Positions 17,239-24,673 of a stretch of DNA of 64,000 nt are shown here, piece after piece. The notes under the pieces are model-generated. The model saw nothing but the letters and a program-made list of their open reading frames with translations, did no database searches and had not been told where the DNA came from. The position numbers were made by a program, and so were the translations under genes. The DNA lies in the NCBI GenBank assembly GCA_964344055.1, contig CAYFLT010000005.1:1-64000 (forward strand), given 5' to 3'. Position 1 is the first letter of the stretch. Every line of letters starts with the position of its first letter. Source of the stretch: OFTM10 sp964344055 (GTDB taxonomy: Bacteria; Actinomycetota; Acidimicrobiia; Acidimicrobiales; Aldehydirespiratoraceae).

Positions 17239-18132
17239 ATGACCCTGATGGAAGAGGATGCAAGGAAGCTGCGTCCCGATGCCGTGCCGACGATCGATAC
17301 CACGTACGACAGCTTCGAGATCGAGACCCTCACGCCGCACCTCGGCGCGGAGGTCAGCGGCCTCGACCTCTCGAAACCGCTCGGCGACACTCAGGTCCGT
17401 GATCTCAGGAAGGCGTTCTTCGACTGGCGAGTGCTGGTCTTTCGCGACCAACACCTCGATCGGGAGGCGCACAAGGCCCTCGGGCGACATTTCGGCGAGC
17501 TGCACACCCACCCCATGCACCATGACCGCGCGGGTGACCCCGAGATCCTGAAGGTGAAGACCACGGCCGACTCTCCCTACACGGCGGGTGATGGATGGCA
17601 CACCGACGTCACCTGTGATGAGCGTCCGCCGATGGGTTCGGCGCTCTACATCACCGAAGTGCCCGAGTGCGGCGGTGGCGACACGCTCTACGCCGACACC
17701 TACATGGCCTACGACATGCTCTCGCCGGTGATGCAGTCGTGGCTCGAGGGTCTCACCGCCATCCACGATGGTGGCATTCCGTACATCGGGAGCTACAAGT
17801 CGACACCGCCCGAGGGCGGCTATCCGCGCAACGCCCACCCGGTCGTGATCGTCCATCCGGCAACCGGCCGCAAGTCGCTCTTCGTCAACCAGGGCTTCAC
17901 GTCCCACATCGAGGGACTGCGACGCTGGGAGAGCTCTGCCGTGCTCGAGGCGCTCTACCGATTCATCGCGACCACACCGAAGCTCCACTGCCGCGTGAGA
18001 TGGGAACCCAACACCCTCACCATGTGGGACAACCTCTCCACCCAGCACCACGCCGTGTGGGACTACTTCCCCCACAGCCGCTACGGCGAGCGGGTGTCGA
18101 TCGTCGCCGCGGAGCGGCCGAAGGGCGTCTGA
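17239..18132 (+). CDS. TauD/TfdA family Fe(II)/2-oxoglutarate dioxygenase
   Basis: 297 aa. The facial triad is present: H121 and D123 in G-W-H-T-D-V, and the distal His (H270) in W-D-N-L-S-T-Q-H; the nearby Arg (R281 or R285) would hold 2-oxoglutarate. Family members oxidise taurine, alkylsulfates, aryloxyacetates and similar substrates, so a sulfonate or ether substrate is possible but not shown. SD GGAGGAG precedes ATG 17239. It is convergent with the HxD...H protein gene, 33 nt away. Confidence 0.9.
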   Translation: MTLMEEDARKLRPDAVPTIDTTYDSFEIETLTPHLGAEVSGLDLSKPLGDTQVRDLRKAFFDWRVLVFRDQHLDREAHKALGRHFGELHTHPMHHDRAGDPEILKVKTTADSPYTAGDGWHTDVTCDERPPMGSALYITEVPECGGGDTLYADTYMAYDMLSPVMQSWLEGLTAIHDGGIPYIGSYKSTPPEGGYPRNAHPVVIVHPATGRKSLFVNQGFTSHIEGLRRWESSAVLEALYRFIATTPKLHCRVRWEPNTLTMWDNLSTQHHAVWDYFPHSRYGERVSIVAAERPKGV

Positions 18133-18165
18133 GCCGCGGCTCGCGCTCTCCGTATAGGCGCTGTC

Positions 18166-19113
18166 TCAGTAGGAGGCGGCGCCGTAGATCTCGCGGATCG
18201 TCTCTCCCCAGGGATCCTCGCCGGCCAGATCTTCGGGCGGTTCGACCCGGATGCCACGATGCCGTAGGTCGGCCTGGAAGATCTCCACCACCTGGGCGGG
18301 TGTGAGGACGTCCGTGTCGTCGGCGAACGCCTCCGCCTCGGCCTGGTCCGAGAAGCAGTACGCCTTCCAGAGCACCGAGAGTCGGACGTCGGCCTTCGGG
18401 TAGCGCCCCAGCTCGCGGTCGTCTTCGGTCAGGCGCCACTCGGATCCGTCGAGCTGCAGCATCGAGCCGTAGGGGACGCGGTTGTGCTCGAGGAAGTCAT
18501 CCGGGGATCCGACCTCACAGACCCGGTGGTAGGTGTACTCGTTGTCGGCGATCACGGCCTGATTCGCGGCGAGGTCCCGGACTCGAACGCTCTCTGCGTC
18601 GAGCCCGTCCGGCCAGTACTCGAACTCACCACCGCTGCCCCCGTAGAACCAGGTGATGACCGACGCCACCGGGATCGCCCAGTGGTGGAAGAGTCCCGAG
18701 TACCCCATTGGCGCCAGGAGCCAACTCGGCACCTCTCGCCGGTGGGCGCCTCGGAAGAAGGGGAGGTCGAGATGGGGCGGGGCCGCCGGTCCCGGGAGGT
18801 TCAGGTTGGTCATCATCGCCAGCGGGACCACCACCTCCGCGCCGAACACCTCGCGGGCAGCCTCGAGGTAGAGCGGATTGTGGAATGCCGTCTCCGCGCC
18901 GGGGAACGTGACCTTGCCGCCGAGTGCCCAGAAGTTCCGGAACCACGGCGTGGCAGGCGTGCTCGGTGGATCGCGATGCACCGCCGCGAGGGTCTTGTAG
19001 GGCGACCCTCGCTCGATGAGGGTGATGACGGCGCCGGGATCCTCGAACGCGCGGTCGAGCAGGGTGGGTTCGACCAGGGCCGTGGGCGGACGAGTGATCG
19101 GTGGGGGCGACAT
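18166..19113 (-). CDS. Putative Fe(II)/2OG oxygenase-like protein of unrecognised subfamily
   Basis: 315 aa, soluble. No family is recognised with certainty. H114-L-D116 in A-P-P-H-L-D-L-P-F-F, followed some 80 residues later by H196 in Y-T-Y-H-R-V, has the order and spacing of the His-x-Asp...His iron triad of cupin-fold 2OG dioxygenases, with R197 in a plausible cofactor position. It sits between a TauD and a PhyH dioxygenase gene. Start ATG 19111-19113 was chosen because the longer upstream in-frame sequence is antisense to the PhyH gene. The oxygenase assignment is inference. Confidence 0.55.
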   Translation of the reverse strand: MSPPPITRPPTALVEPTLLDRAFEDPGAVITLIERGSPYKTLAAVHRDPPSTPATPWFRNFWALGGKVTFPGAETAFHNPLYLEAAREVFGAEVVVPLAMMTNLNLPGPAAPPHLDLPFFRGAHRREVPSWLLAPMGYSGLFHHWAIPVASVITWFYGGSGGEFEYWPDGLDAESVRVRDLAANQAVIADNEYTYHRVCEVGSPDDFLEHNRVPYGSMLQLDGSEWRLTEDDRELGRYPKADVRLSVLWKAYCFSDQAEAEAFADDTDVLTPAQVVEIFQADLRHRGIRVEPPEDLAGEDPWGETIREIYGAASY

Positions 19114-19173
19114 CTCGTTGCCGACAGTATCCGGCGGGTCGCCCCGGCCGGGAACCCTCGGCCGACCGCATGG

Positions 19174-19179
19174 CAGACT
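19174..19179 (+). promoter_or_regulatory. -10-like hexamer CAGACT of a leaderless PhyH gene
   Basis: CAGACT, one base from TAGACT, ends 6 nt before ATG 19186. The same hexamer and spacing precedes the PLP dehydratase gene at 40953. Confidence 0.4.
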
Positions 19180-19185
19180 GCCGCG

Positions 19186-20025
19186 ATGGACGTCCCTCGC
19201 ATCCCGGCCCGCTCCGACTCCCCTGAGCGTGCCGTCGCGGCGGCGCTCGACGACGTCGGCTGCTGTGTCGTGGAGCACGCGGTGCCCACCGAAACGATGG
19301 ACGCGATCGCCGCTGAGCTCGCGGCTTTCACGGAGGTGGCGTCGATCGGGGCGAGTGATTTCGAGGGGCACGCCACCCGGCGAACCGGTGCACCCCTGCC
19401 GCGCTCGCGGACCTTCAGGGAGATCGCCACCCATCCAGTCGTGATGGCGGCAGGCGACCACGTGCTCGGTCATGCCACCACCTGGCGGTTCTCGGCATCG
19501 GAGTACATCGAGATCGGGCCCGGCGAAACCGCCCAACGGCTGCATCGGGATGCGTGGAAGTACGACATGGTCGATTTCGGGCTCGAGGTGGAGCTCAACG
19601 GCATGTGGGCGGTCACCGACTTCACAGAGTCGAACGGGGCCACGCGGGTGGTGCCGGGAAGTCACCGTCTCGGGAATCGTGAGCGGCTCGACCCTGCCGA
19701 CACCGTCCCCGCCGAGATGACGAAGGGCTCACTCCTGCTCTACACCGGCACGCTCTATCACGGCGGGGGAGCGAACACCTCGGACGAGTGGCGTAGGGGC
19801 CTCTCGTTGCAGCATGCGGTCGGCTGGCTGACCCAGTCAACCAATCAGTTCCTCGAGTGTCCGCCGGCCGAAGTGGTGGACTGGCCGGACGAACTGCTGC
19901 GATTCATCGGCTACGCCAAGACCGGCAACGGGCTCGGGTACTGGCGCGACAGCGAAGATCCACTCACCGCGGTGCACCCGGACCGGGAGTTCCCACGAGG
20001 TTGGGCGACCGTCCGGCCGGACTGA
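19186..20025 (+). CDS. Phytanoyl-CoA dioxygenase (PhyH) family protein
   Basis: 279 aa. H120 and D122 in Q-R-L-H-R-D-A and the distal H192 in T-L-Y-H-G-G-G complete the iron site; R203/R204 follow as the 2-oxoglutarate ligand candidate. The V-V-P-G-S-H-R-L-G stretch is typical of bacterial PhyH proteins, which hydroxylate diverse small molecules. It is divergent from the HxD...H protein gene with only 72 nt between starts, and is followed by the P-loop kinase gene on the same strand. Confidence 0.87.
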   Translation: MDVPRIPARSDSPERAVAAALDDVGCCVVEHAVPTETMDAIAAELAAFTEVASIGASDFEGHATRRTGAPLPRSRTFREIATHPVVMAAGDHVLGHATTWRFSASEYIEIGPGETAQRLHRDAWKYDMVDFGLEVELNGMWAVTDFTESNGATRVVPGSHRLGNRERLDPADTVPAEMTKGSLLLYTGTLYHGGGANTSDEWRRGLSLQHAVGWLTQSTNQFLECPPAEVVDWPDELLRFIGYAKTGNGLGYWRDSEDPLTAVHPDREFPRGWATVRPD

Positions 20026-20070
20026 GTATCAGCCGCCGGCCTGACCGGGCTTCGCATCGGTGGGGCACGC

Positions 20071-20076
20071 TAGGTT
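20071..20076 (+). promoter_or_regulatory. -10 hexamer TAGGTT of a leaderless gene
   Basis: TAGGTT ends 8 nt before ATG 20085 (5 nt before the in-frame GTG at 20082). Confidence 0.5.
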
Positions 20077-20084
20077 CCGGCGTG

Positions 20085-20717
20085 ATGCCCCCATCGCCCG
20101 CGTACAAGATCGCCTTCATCGGCTCGCATTCGGTGCGCAAGACGAACGCGGTGCACTCGTTCGCCGGGGCGGTCGGGAGGAGTGGACGTAGCGTGGAGGT
20201 GGGCCGCGAGGTCGTGCGCTTCAGCCCGCTGGGCCTCAACGAGGCGGCCACCGCCGAAGCCCAGCTCTGGGTGATCATGGCCCAGATCAAGGAGGAGCTG
20301 GAGCTCCGCACCCGGGCCGACGTGCTCGTGCTCGACCGGGCCGTGGTCGACAACTTCGCCTACTTCCTGCGCGCCACGAAGGGCGACGATCCCTTCGACG
20401 TGAAGCCCCTCGTCGCCCGCTGGTCGAAAACCTACGATCTCTACGTGCGGCTCCGTCCCGACACCCCGCTACGGGCTGACGGCGTCCGTTCGACGAATGA
20501 GCGGTTCCGCAACGACATCGAGAAGATCCTCGACCTGATCGTCCCCCAGTACGTCGACCCGGACCGGCTGGTCGAGCTCCCCGCGACCGAGATCACCGAG
20601 GGATTCGACTGGGCCGGTCTGGTCGAACGCCTTTGCGGGCCTCCGGCGCAGCACGCCCCGCAGCCCAAGCCGGTGCGCTACGCGGCGACGTTGTTCGACA
20701 CAGAGGCCGCCGACTGA
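20085..20717 (+). CDS. P-loop nucleotide kinase-like / AAA family ATPase
   Basis: 210 aa. The N-terminus has the form of NadR- or thymidylate-kinase-like P-loop proteins: A-F-I-G-S-H-S-V-R-K-T. The glycine of the Walker A consensus G-x-x-x-x-G-K-T is an Arg here (V-R-K-T), a deviation at a normally invariant site. A Walker B-like D-V-L-V-L-D-R-A-V-V-D-N follows at about residue 84. The C-terminus (from about 190) is Pro/Gln-rich. The function is unknown. The start is ATG 20085 or GTG 20082. Confidence 0.65.
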   Translation: MPPSPAYKIAFIGSHSVRKTNAVHSFAGAVGRSGRSVEVGREVVRFSPLGLNEAATAEAQLWVIMAQIKEELELRTRADVLVLDRAVVDNFAYFLRATKGDDPFDVKPLVARWSKTYDLYVRLRPDTPLRADGVRSTNERFRNDIEKILDLIVPQYVDPDRLVELPATEITEGFDWAGLVERLCGPPAQHAPQPKPVRYAATLFDTEAAD

Positions 20718-20735
20718 GTCCTGTGCTTCGGTGCG

Positions 20736-20758
20736 CCTCGGCTACCGAACGGCTGAGG
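20736..20758. terminator. Hairpin between convergent genes
   Basis: CCTCGGC and GCTGAGG form a 7-bp stem (one G-T pair) with a nine-base loop in the 44-nt gap between the kinase stop and the end of the F420 monooxygenase gene. No U tract is seen. Confidence 0.4.
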
Positions 20759-20761
20759 GGC

Positions 20762-21724
20762 TCAGGCCGTCGCGGCGAGCCCGACCTCGCCGAGCAGCGC
20801 CACGCGCTCCGGCTTGTGGCCGTTGGCCACCAGGTTGATGGTGAGGCCGTCGATGCCGGTGTCCATGATCGACCGGAGTTTTTCACCGACGGAATCCGGG
20901 TCGCCGAAGATCGCCATGGTTTTCACGAACTCCAGTGCTTCGTCCGGCCAACCCTTGACCGCCGCGATCTCGCGGAGGTCGGATTCGGCGTCCTCCATCG
21001 TCGGGGCGACGAGACACATGACGAGCTTGGTGACCGTGATCTCGGAGCGGTCCCGTTCGAGGCGCTGGCAGTGCGCCTCGAGGGCATCGAGCTTGCGGGG
21101 AATGTCGCCGACCTCGCCGGTGAGGTTCGACTCATCGGCGTACTGGGCCACCATGCGCAAGGTCTTCTTCTCACCCGAGCCGCCGATCATCAGCGGGATC
21201 CGGGCGACCGGAGGAGGGGAGTTGACGGCGTCGGTGACCTGGTAGTGCTTCCCGTCGAGGCTGACCGTCTCGCCCCGCAGCATCGGACCGATGATCTGCA
21301 ACGCCTCCTCGAGCTTCTCGAAACGGTCGGTGAAGGTGCCGAATTCGTACCCGAGCGAGTCGTGCTCGAGTTCGAACCAGCCCGCGCCGATGCCGAGCGT
21401 CGCCCGCCCGCCCGACACGTGGTCGAGCGCGGTGATCGACTTCGCGAGAAGGGTTGGGTGCCGGTATGTGTTGCCGGTCACGAGGGCGGAGAGCCGCACC
21501 GAACTGGTGTGCTGGGCGAGGGCCGAGAGCAGGGAATAGCACTCGAACATCGGCTCCTCGGGCGCGCCCAGACCCGGCAGTTGGTAGAAGTGGTCCATCA
21601 CGAACACGCGGTCGAATCCGGCTTCTTCGGCGGCCTTCGCCTGGGCGACGACGGTGCCGAAGATGTCACCGTTGACGGTGTCCGGGTAGGTGAAGTTGGG
21701 AATCTGGTAGCCGAGTCGTGTCAT
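20762..21724 (-). CDS. LLM-class F420-dependent oxidoreductase (TIGR03560-like)
   Basis: 320 aa luciferase-like protein. Diagnostic parts are L-G-Y-Q-I-P-N-F-T-Y-P, E-E-A-G-F-D-R-V-F-V-M-D-H-F-Y-Q-L, A-L-V-T-G-N-T-Y-R-H-P-T-L-L-A-K and L-G-I-G-A-G-W-F-E-L-E-H. The H-P and G-I-G-A-G-W-F-E motifs are typical of F420-binding members. ATG 21722-21724 was preferred over an upstream in-frame start, which would add 44 residues of poor quality. It is divergent from prmA. The substrate is unknown. Confidence 0.87.
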   Translation of the reverse strand: MTRLGYQIPNFTYPDTVNGDIFGTVVAQAKAAEEAGFDRVFVMDHFYQLPGLGAPEEPMFECYSLLSALAQHTSSVRLSALVTGNTYRHPTLLAKSITALDHVSGGRATLGIGAGWFELEHDSLGYEFGTFTDRFEKLEEALQIIGPMLRGETVSLDGKHYQVTDAVNSPPPVARIPLMIGGSGEKKTLRMVAQYADESNLTGEVGDIPRKLDALEAHCQRLERDRSEITVTKLVMCLVAPTMEDAESDLREIAAVKGWPDEALEFVKTMAIFGDPDSVGEKLRSIMDTGIDGLTINLVANGHKPERVALLGEVGLAATA

Positions 21725-21763
21725 GGGAACTCCCGTCGTATGAGTGGGCCGACCCGGCAGAAG

Positions 21764-21769
21764 TAGCGT
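21764..21769 (+). promoter_or_regulatory. -10 hexamer TAGCGT for prmA
   Basis: TAGCGT, with a leader of about 30 nt containing GGAGG 5 nt before ATG 21806. Confidence 0.4.
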
Positions 21770-21805
21770 GATCGGCTGAATCGGCACCCTACCTGTGGAG
21801 GACGG

Positions 21806-22620
21806 ATGCTTGTGAGTTCCTCGGTGCTGGTGGTCGCGACCGATGCCGAAGGACACGCCGCGCTCGAACGGCGCGTTCCCGCACTCGGGGAGGCTCGGGT
21901 GAGCGAGGTCGGCCGCGATCGAAGGGTGCTCGAGCTCACGATCGACGATGGCGATCTCTCGGCTGTCCTCGTCGACCTCCGGGCCGAGGGCTNNNNNNNN
22001 NNCCCCGACCTATCGGCGGTGGCGCACTGGCCCGCTGGGAGGCCGATGCCGAGCCGGTCACCTTCGCCGACCGGCTGACGGTCTGCCCCGCGTGGTCACC
22101 CACCAACCGCGAGGCGCTCCCCGGCCTGATCGAACTCGGCACCGGCGGCTTCGGGAGCGGTCGACACCCGACCACCGGGCTGCTGATCGAGGAGTTGGCC
22201 ACTCGCATTCGCGGTGGGGAGCGGGTGCTCGACGTCGGTTGCGGCAGCGGGATTCTGGGGTTGTGCGCGGTCCGGCTCGGGGCGACGGAGGTGGTGGCCG
22301 TCGATCTGAAGGCAGAGGCCGTACGGGCCACCCTGAGGAATGCAGACCTGAATGGCATGGCCGATCGGGTTCGGGCATCGACGGATCGGCTGGACCAGCT
22401 GGGAGGCGACTTCGACATCGTCGTCGCCAACATCGCGCGGGCGGGGATCGTGGAATTGGCGTCCGAGCTGGTGGGACGGCTGCACGAGGACCGCTGGCTC
22501 GCCGTCAGTGGGATCTCGCCCTCCCAATGCGATCAGGTGACGGGCTACCTGCGACCACTCACCGAGGTGGCGCGGACGGTCGACGGCGACTGGGCGGCGC
22601 TAGTCCTCGGGGTCGGGTAG
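21806..22620 (+). CDS. prmA: Ribosomal protein L11 methyltransferase (interrupted by assembly gap)
   Basis: About 270 aa, class I SAM methyltransferase that trimethylates lysines and the N-terminus of ribosomal protein L11. A 10-N gap at 21993-22002 lies inside the gene and the reading frames do not agree across it. After the gap the frame shows the PrmA substrate-site motif G-T-G-G-F-G-S-G-R-H-P-T-T, then V-L-D-V-G-C-G-S-G-I-L-G (SAM motif I) and I-V-V-A-N-I-A-R-A (motif IV, normally N-I/P-P-Y-like in this family). The N-terminal 62 residues are the L11-binding region. It overlaps the convergent MBL gene by 21 nt. Confidence 0.85.
21993..22002. other. Assembly gap (10 N) inside prmA
   Basis: Ten undetermined bases, probably a default scaffold gap, because the reading frame changes across it. 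Confidence 0.95.
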
Positions 22621-23895
22621 GGCGCTCGGGCCGTCGGGAGCTTCGGACGGGCGTCGGAGGCCGGCCCGGTGAAGCTTCGCGGCCCCGAAGTAGAGGCTGC
22701 GCGAGACGAAGGTCGGGCACTCTTTGGCGAGCAATTCGGCGCAGTCACCCTTGAGGCGACGGGCTTCGAGCAGGACCCCGTCTTCTCCAGGCGCACCCGC
22801 CACGAGGTCGAGGACGTGGAGCGCCAGCTGGTGCTGGCCGGTCTGCATCAACTCTCGAGCCCGTTCCACCACCCTGGTCGGGTCGACGGCGGACAACACC
22901 GCCAGCGCGGCGTCGTCGGGCGCTGCCGGATGGAGATCTGTCACGTTGCGGCTCGTCCACCACCCGTTCTGCTCCCTGAACAGGTCCCGGACGACATAGT
23001 CCGGGTTGCCGTAGTTCGGTGCCAGGAATTGGTGCTCGGACCACTCCACGGGATAGTCGAGGTCGTGGATGATCTCGATGTCGTTCATCCCCCGGTTCAT
23101 CCGCTCGGTCACCTCGGCGACCAGCCAGCGGAGCGCGTCCGCAGTGACGATCAAGCGCTCGCGGGCCTCGTCGGCATCGGTGACGATGGGGCCGAACTCG
23201 GGCACGAGGATCCTCGGCTCGAGCTCGATCATCGCTTCGAGGCTGCGGATCCACCGCTCGGTCAACCGCACGGTGCGGAACGGCGTTCCGATATTGGGGA
23301 AACCGTTGATGACGGTGGGGCCACCCCACAACACCCGTTGTTCGGGCAGCCATACGCACACTGAGTCGTCGGTTTCACTCGGCGACCATCGGACGTGGAT
23401 GGGGCGAGCCTGATCATCGAGGATGAGTTCGTCGTCGAAGACCACCGTCGGGTCCACGAGTGTGAGGCTCCCGCGGAGCGCCTTGATCGACGCTCGGGGG
23501 AACTGCCACGACGCGAGCCAGAGCTGGAGATCGTGGGTCTCGCGATAGCGGTGGTAGCGGGCGACACAGTTCCGGTGAGCGATGAGGTCGGCCGGTGGAT
23601 GGCCGTCATCGGCCAGGCGTGCCTGCCACTCGTCGACACCGGAGTTGTAGCCGAGGTGCCCGTGTGAGTAGACGATGCCGCGAACGGGCGCGTCCGAGAT
23701 GCTGCGGACGCCGGCGATCATTCCCTGGGTGAGCGATCCTCCCGGGCCCCCGCCGACGAGCACGAGTCCCTCGGCCGTCTCCACGACGAGGCCGTTCCCC
23801 TGGGTGGGGACGAGGTGTACGCCGTCGGCGATCGAGTACGGCTCGAAGTCCTCCGCGAGGATCGAGTCCTTCCGCCGATTCCGATCAGAAGCCAT
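22600..23895 (-). CDS. MBL-fold protein of the alkylsulfatase type with altered metal site
   Basis: 431 aa. The N-terminal half has the metallo-beta-lactamase beginning (G-N-G-L-V-V-E-T-A-E-G-L-V-L-V) and the C-terminal half resembles the alkylsulfatase dimerisation domain (M-N-R-G-M-N-D-I, D-L-H-P-A-A, R-E-L-M-Q-T-G-Q-H-Q-L-A-L-H-V-L-D). The canonical H-x-H-x-D-H site reads S-H-G-H-L-G-Y (H78, H80, G82, Y83), so the Asp and third His are missing, and the later H-G-P site reads F-G-P. It is therefore probably not a standard two-metal hydrolase. Family placement is by overall layout. Confidence 0.75.
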   Translation of the reverse strand: MASDRNRRKDSILAEDFEPYSIADGVHLVPTQGNGLVVETAEGLVLVGGGPGGSLTQGMIAGVRSISDAPVRGIVYSHGHLGYNSGVDEWQARLADDGHPPADLIAHRNCVARYHRYRETHDLQLWLASWQFPRASIKALRGSLTLVDPTVVFDDELILDDQARPIHVRWSPSETDDSVCVWLPEQRVLWGGPTVINGFPNIGTPFRTVRLTERWIRSLEAMIELEPRILVPEFGPIVTDADEARERLIVTADALRWLVAEVTERMNRGMNDIEIIHDLDYPVEWSEHQFLAPNYGNPDYVVRDLFREQNGWWTSRNVTDLHPAAPDDAALAVLSAVDPTRVVERARELMQTGQHQLALHVLDLVAGAPGEDGVLLEARRLKGDCAELLAKECPTFVSRSLYFGAAKLHRAGLRRPSEAPDGPSALPDPED

Positions 23896-23913
23896 GGTCC
23901 CCCCGAGCAGTGC

Positions 23914-24495
23914 TCAACCGGTGAGGCGTTCTTCTGCCGCTTCGGCGATCTGGAGCGCTGCTGCACGGTAGTCGTCGCTGCCCACGAGCTCCGCAACGGC
24001 GATCGTGACCCAGATGTCGCCGGCGATGAACTGCACGTCGTGGATCGGTCCGTCATCGTGCCAGAAGGCGGCATCGCCCAGCCCTGGGAGGTCCTCGACG
24101 GTGCTCTCCTTGTAGGCGTTGCGAACGACGTCGAGGTCGTCGATGGAGGCCGCGGTCGGCAGAACCGAAAGCACCGCACCGGCGAGGCCCCCGTCGACGG
24201 CCACATAGCTACACCGGAAGTCGTCGCTGGCCTCGAGCAGTTCGAGATCGGTGCCGATGATCGCCTCGGCTTCGTCCTCCGGGAACAGCTCGCAGGCGGT
24301 GAGGAAGGTGGCGCCGCCCGATGGCTCACCTGAGTCGTCGGCCTCGTCGCCCGCGCCCTCGTCGGTCGTCTCGTTGCCGGAGTCGTTCACGACCCGACCA
24401 TCGCTGTCGTCGTCCCCGCAGGCGACCAACACGGTGATGGCCACCAGGAGGAGAGCGAGGAGCGGGCCGCATCGATGGTGGGATCGTTCGGTCAT
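23914..24495 (-). CDS. Hypothetical lipoprotein
   Basis: 193 aa. A hydrophobic signal ends in the lipobox V-L-V-A-C (C26), followed by a strongly acidic Asp/Gly/Glu-rich linker (27-65) and a compact domain starting F-L-T-A-C-E-L-F-P-E-D-E-A, the layout of DUF3558-type mycobacterial/actinobacterial lipoproteins. It would sit on the outer face of the membrane. ATG 24493-24495 gives the best signal peptide. It is divergent from the large surface protein gene, with an 18-bp inverted repeat between. Confidence 0.75.
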   Translation of the reverse strand: MTERSHHRCGPLLALLLVAITVLVACGDDDSDGRVVNDSGNETTDEGAGDEADDSGEPSGGATFLTACELFPEDEAEAIIGTDLELLEASDDFRCSYVAVDGGLAGAVLSVLPTAASIDDLDVVRNAYKESTVEDLPGLGDAAFWHDDGPIHDVQFIAGDIWVTIAVAELVGSDDYRAAALQIAEAAEERLTG

Positions 24496-24510
24496 GGAAA
24501 GCCTTCCTGC

Positions 24511-24551
24511 CACCGCCGTTCACCGAGAGTAGTTCTCGGTGAACGGCGGTG
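24511..24551. repeat. 18-bp perfect inverted repeat with 5-nt loop
   Basis: CACCGCCGTTCACCGAGA at 24511-24528 is repeated exactly in inverted form at 24534-24551, separated by GTAGT. It lies between two divergently transcribed genes, so it cannot be a terminator for either. It may be an operator, a cruciform or a REP-like unit. Confidence 0.85.
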
Positions 24552-24673
24552 GACAGCCCGCGGGCGCGCGGGATGCAGCCCAGACGAGGAGGACGTGCGT
24601 TCGAAACCGTGAGAACATGGGGACTCGTCCGGGTACGAGCACCTCCCGGCGCAGCCAGCGAGGAGAAGAACCA

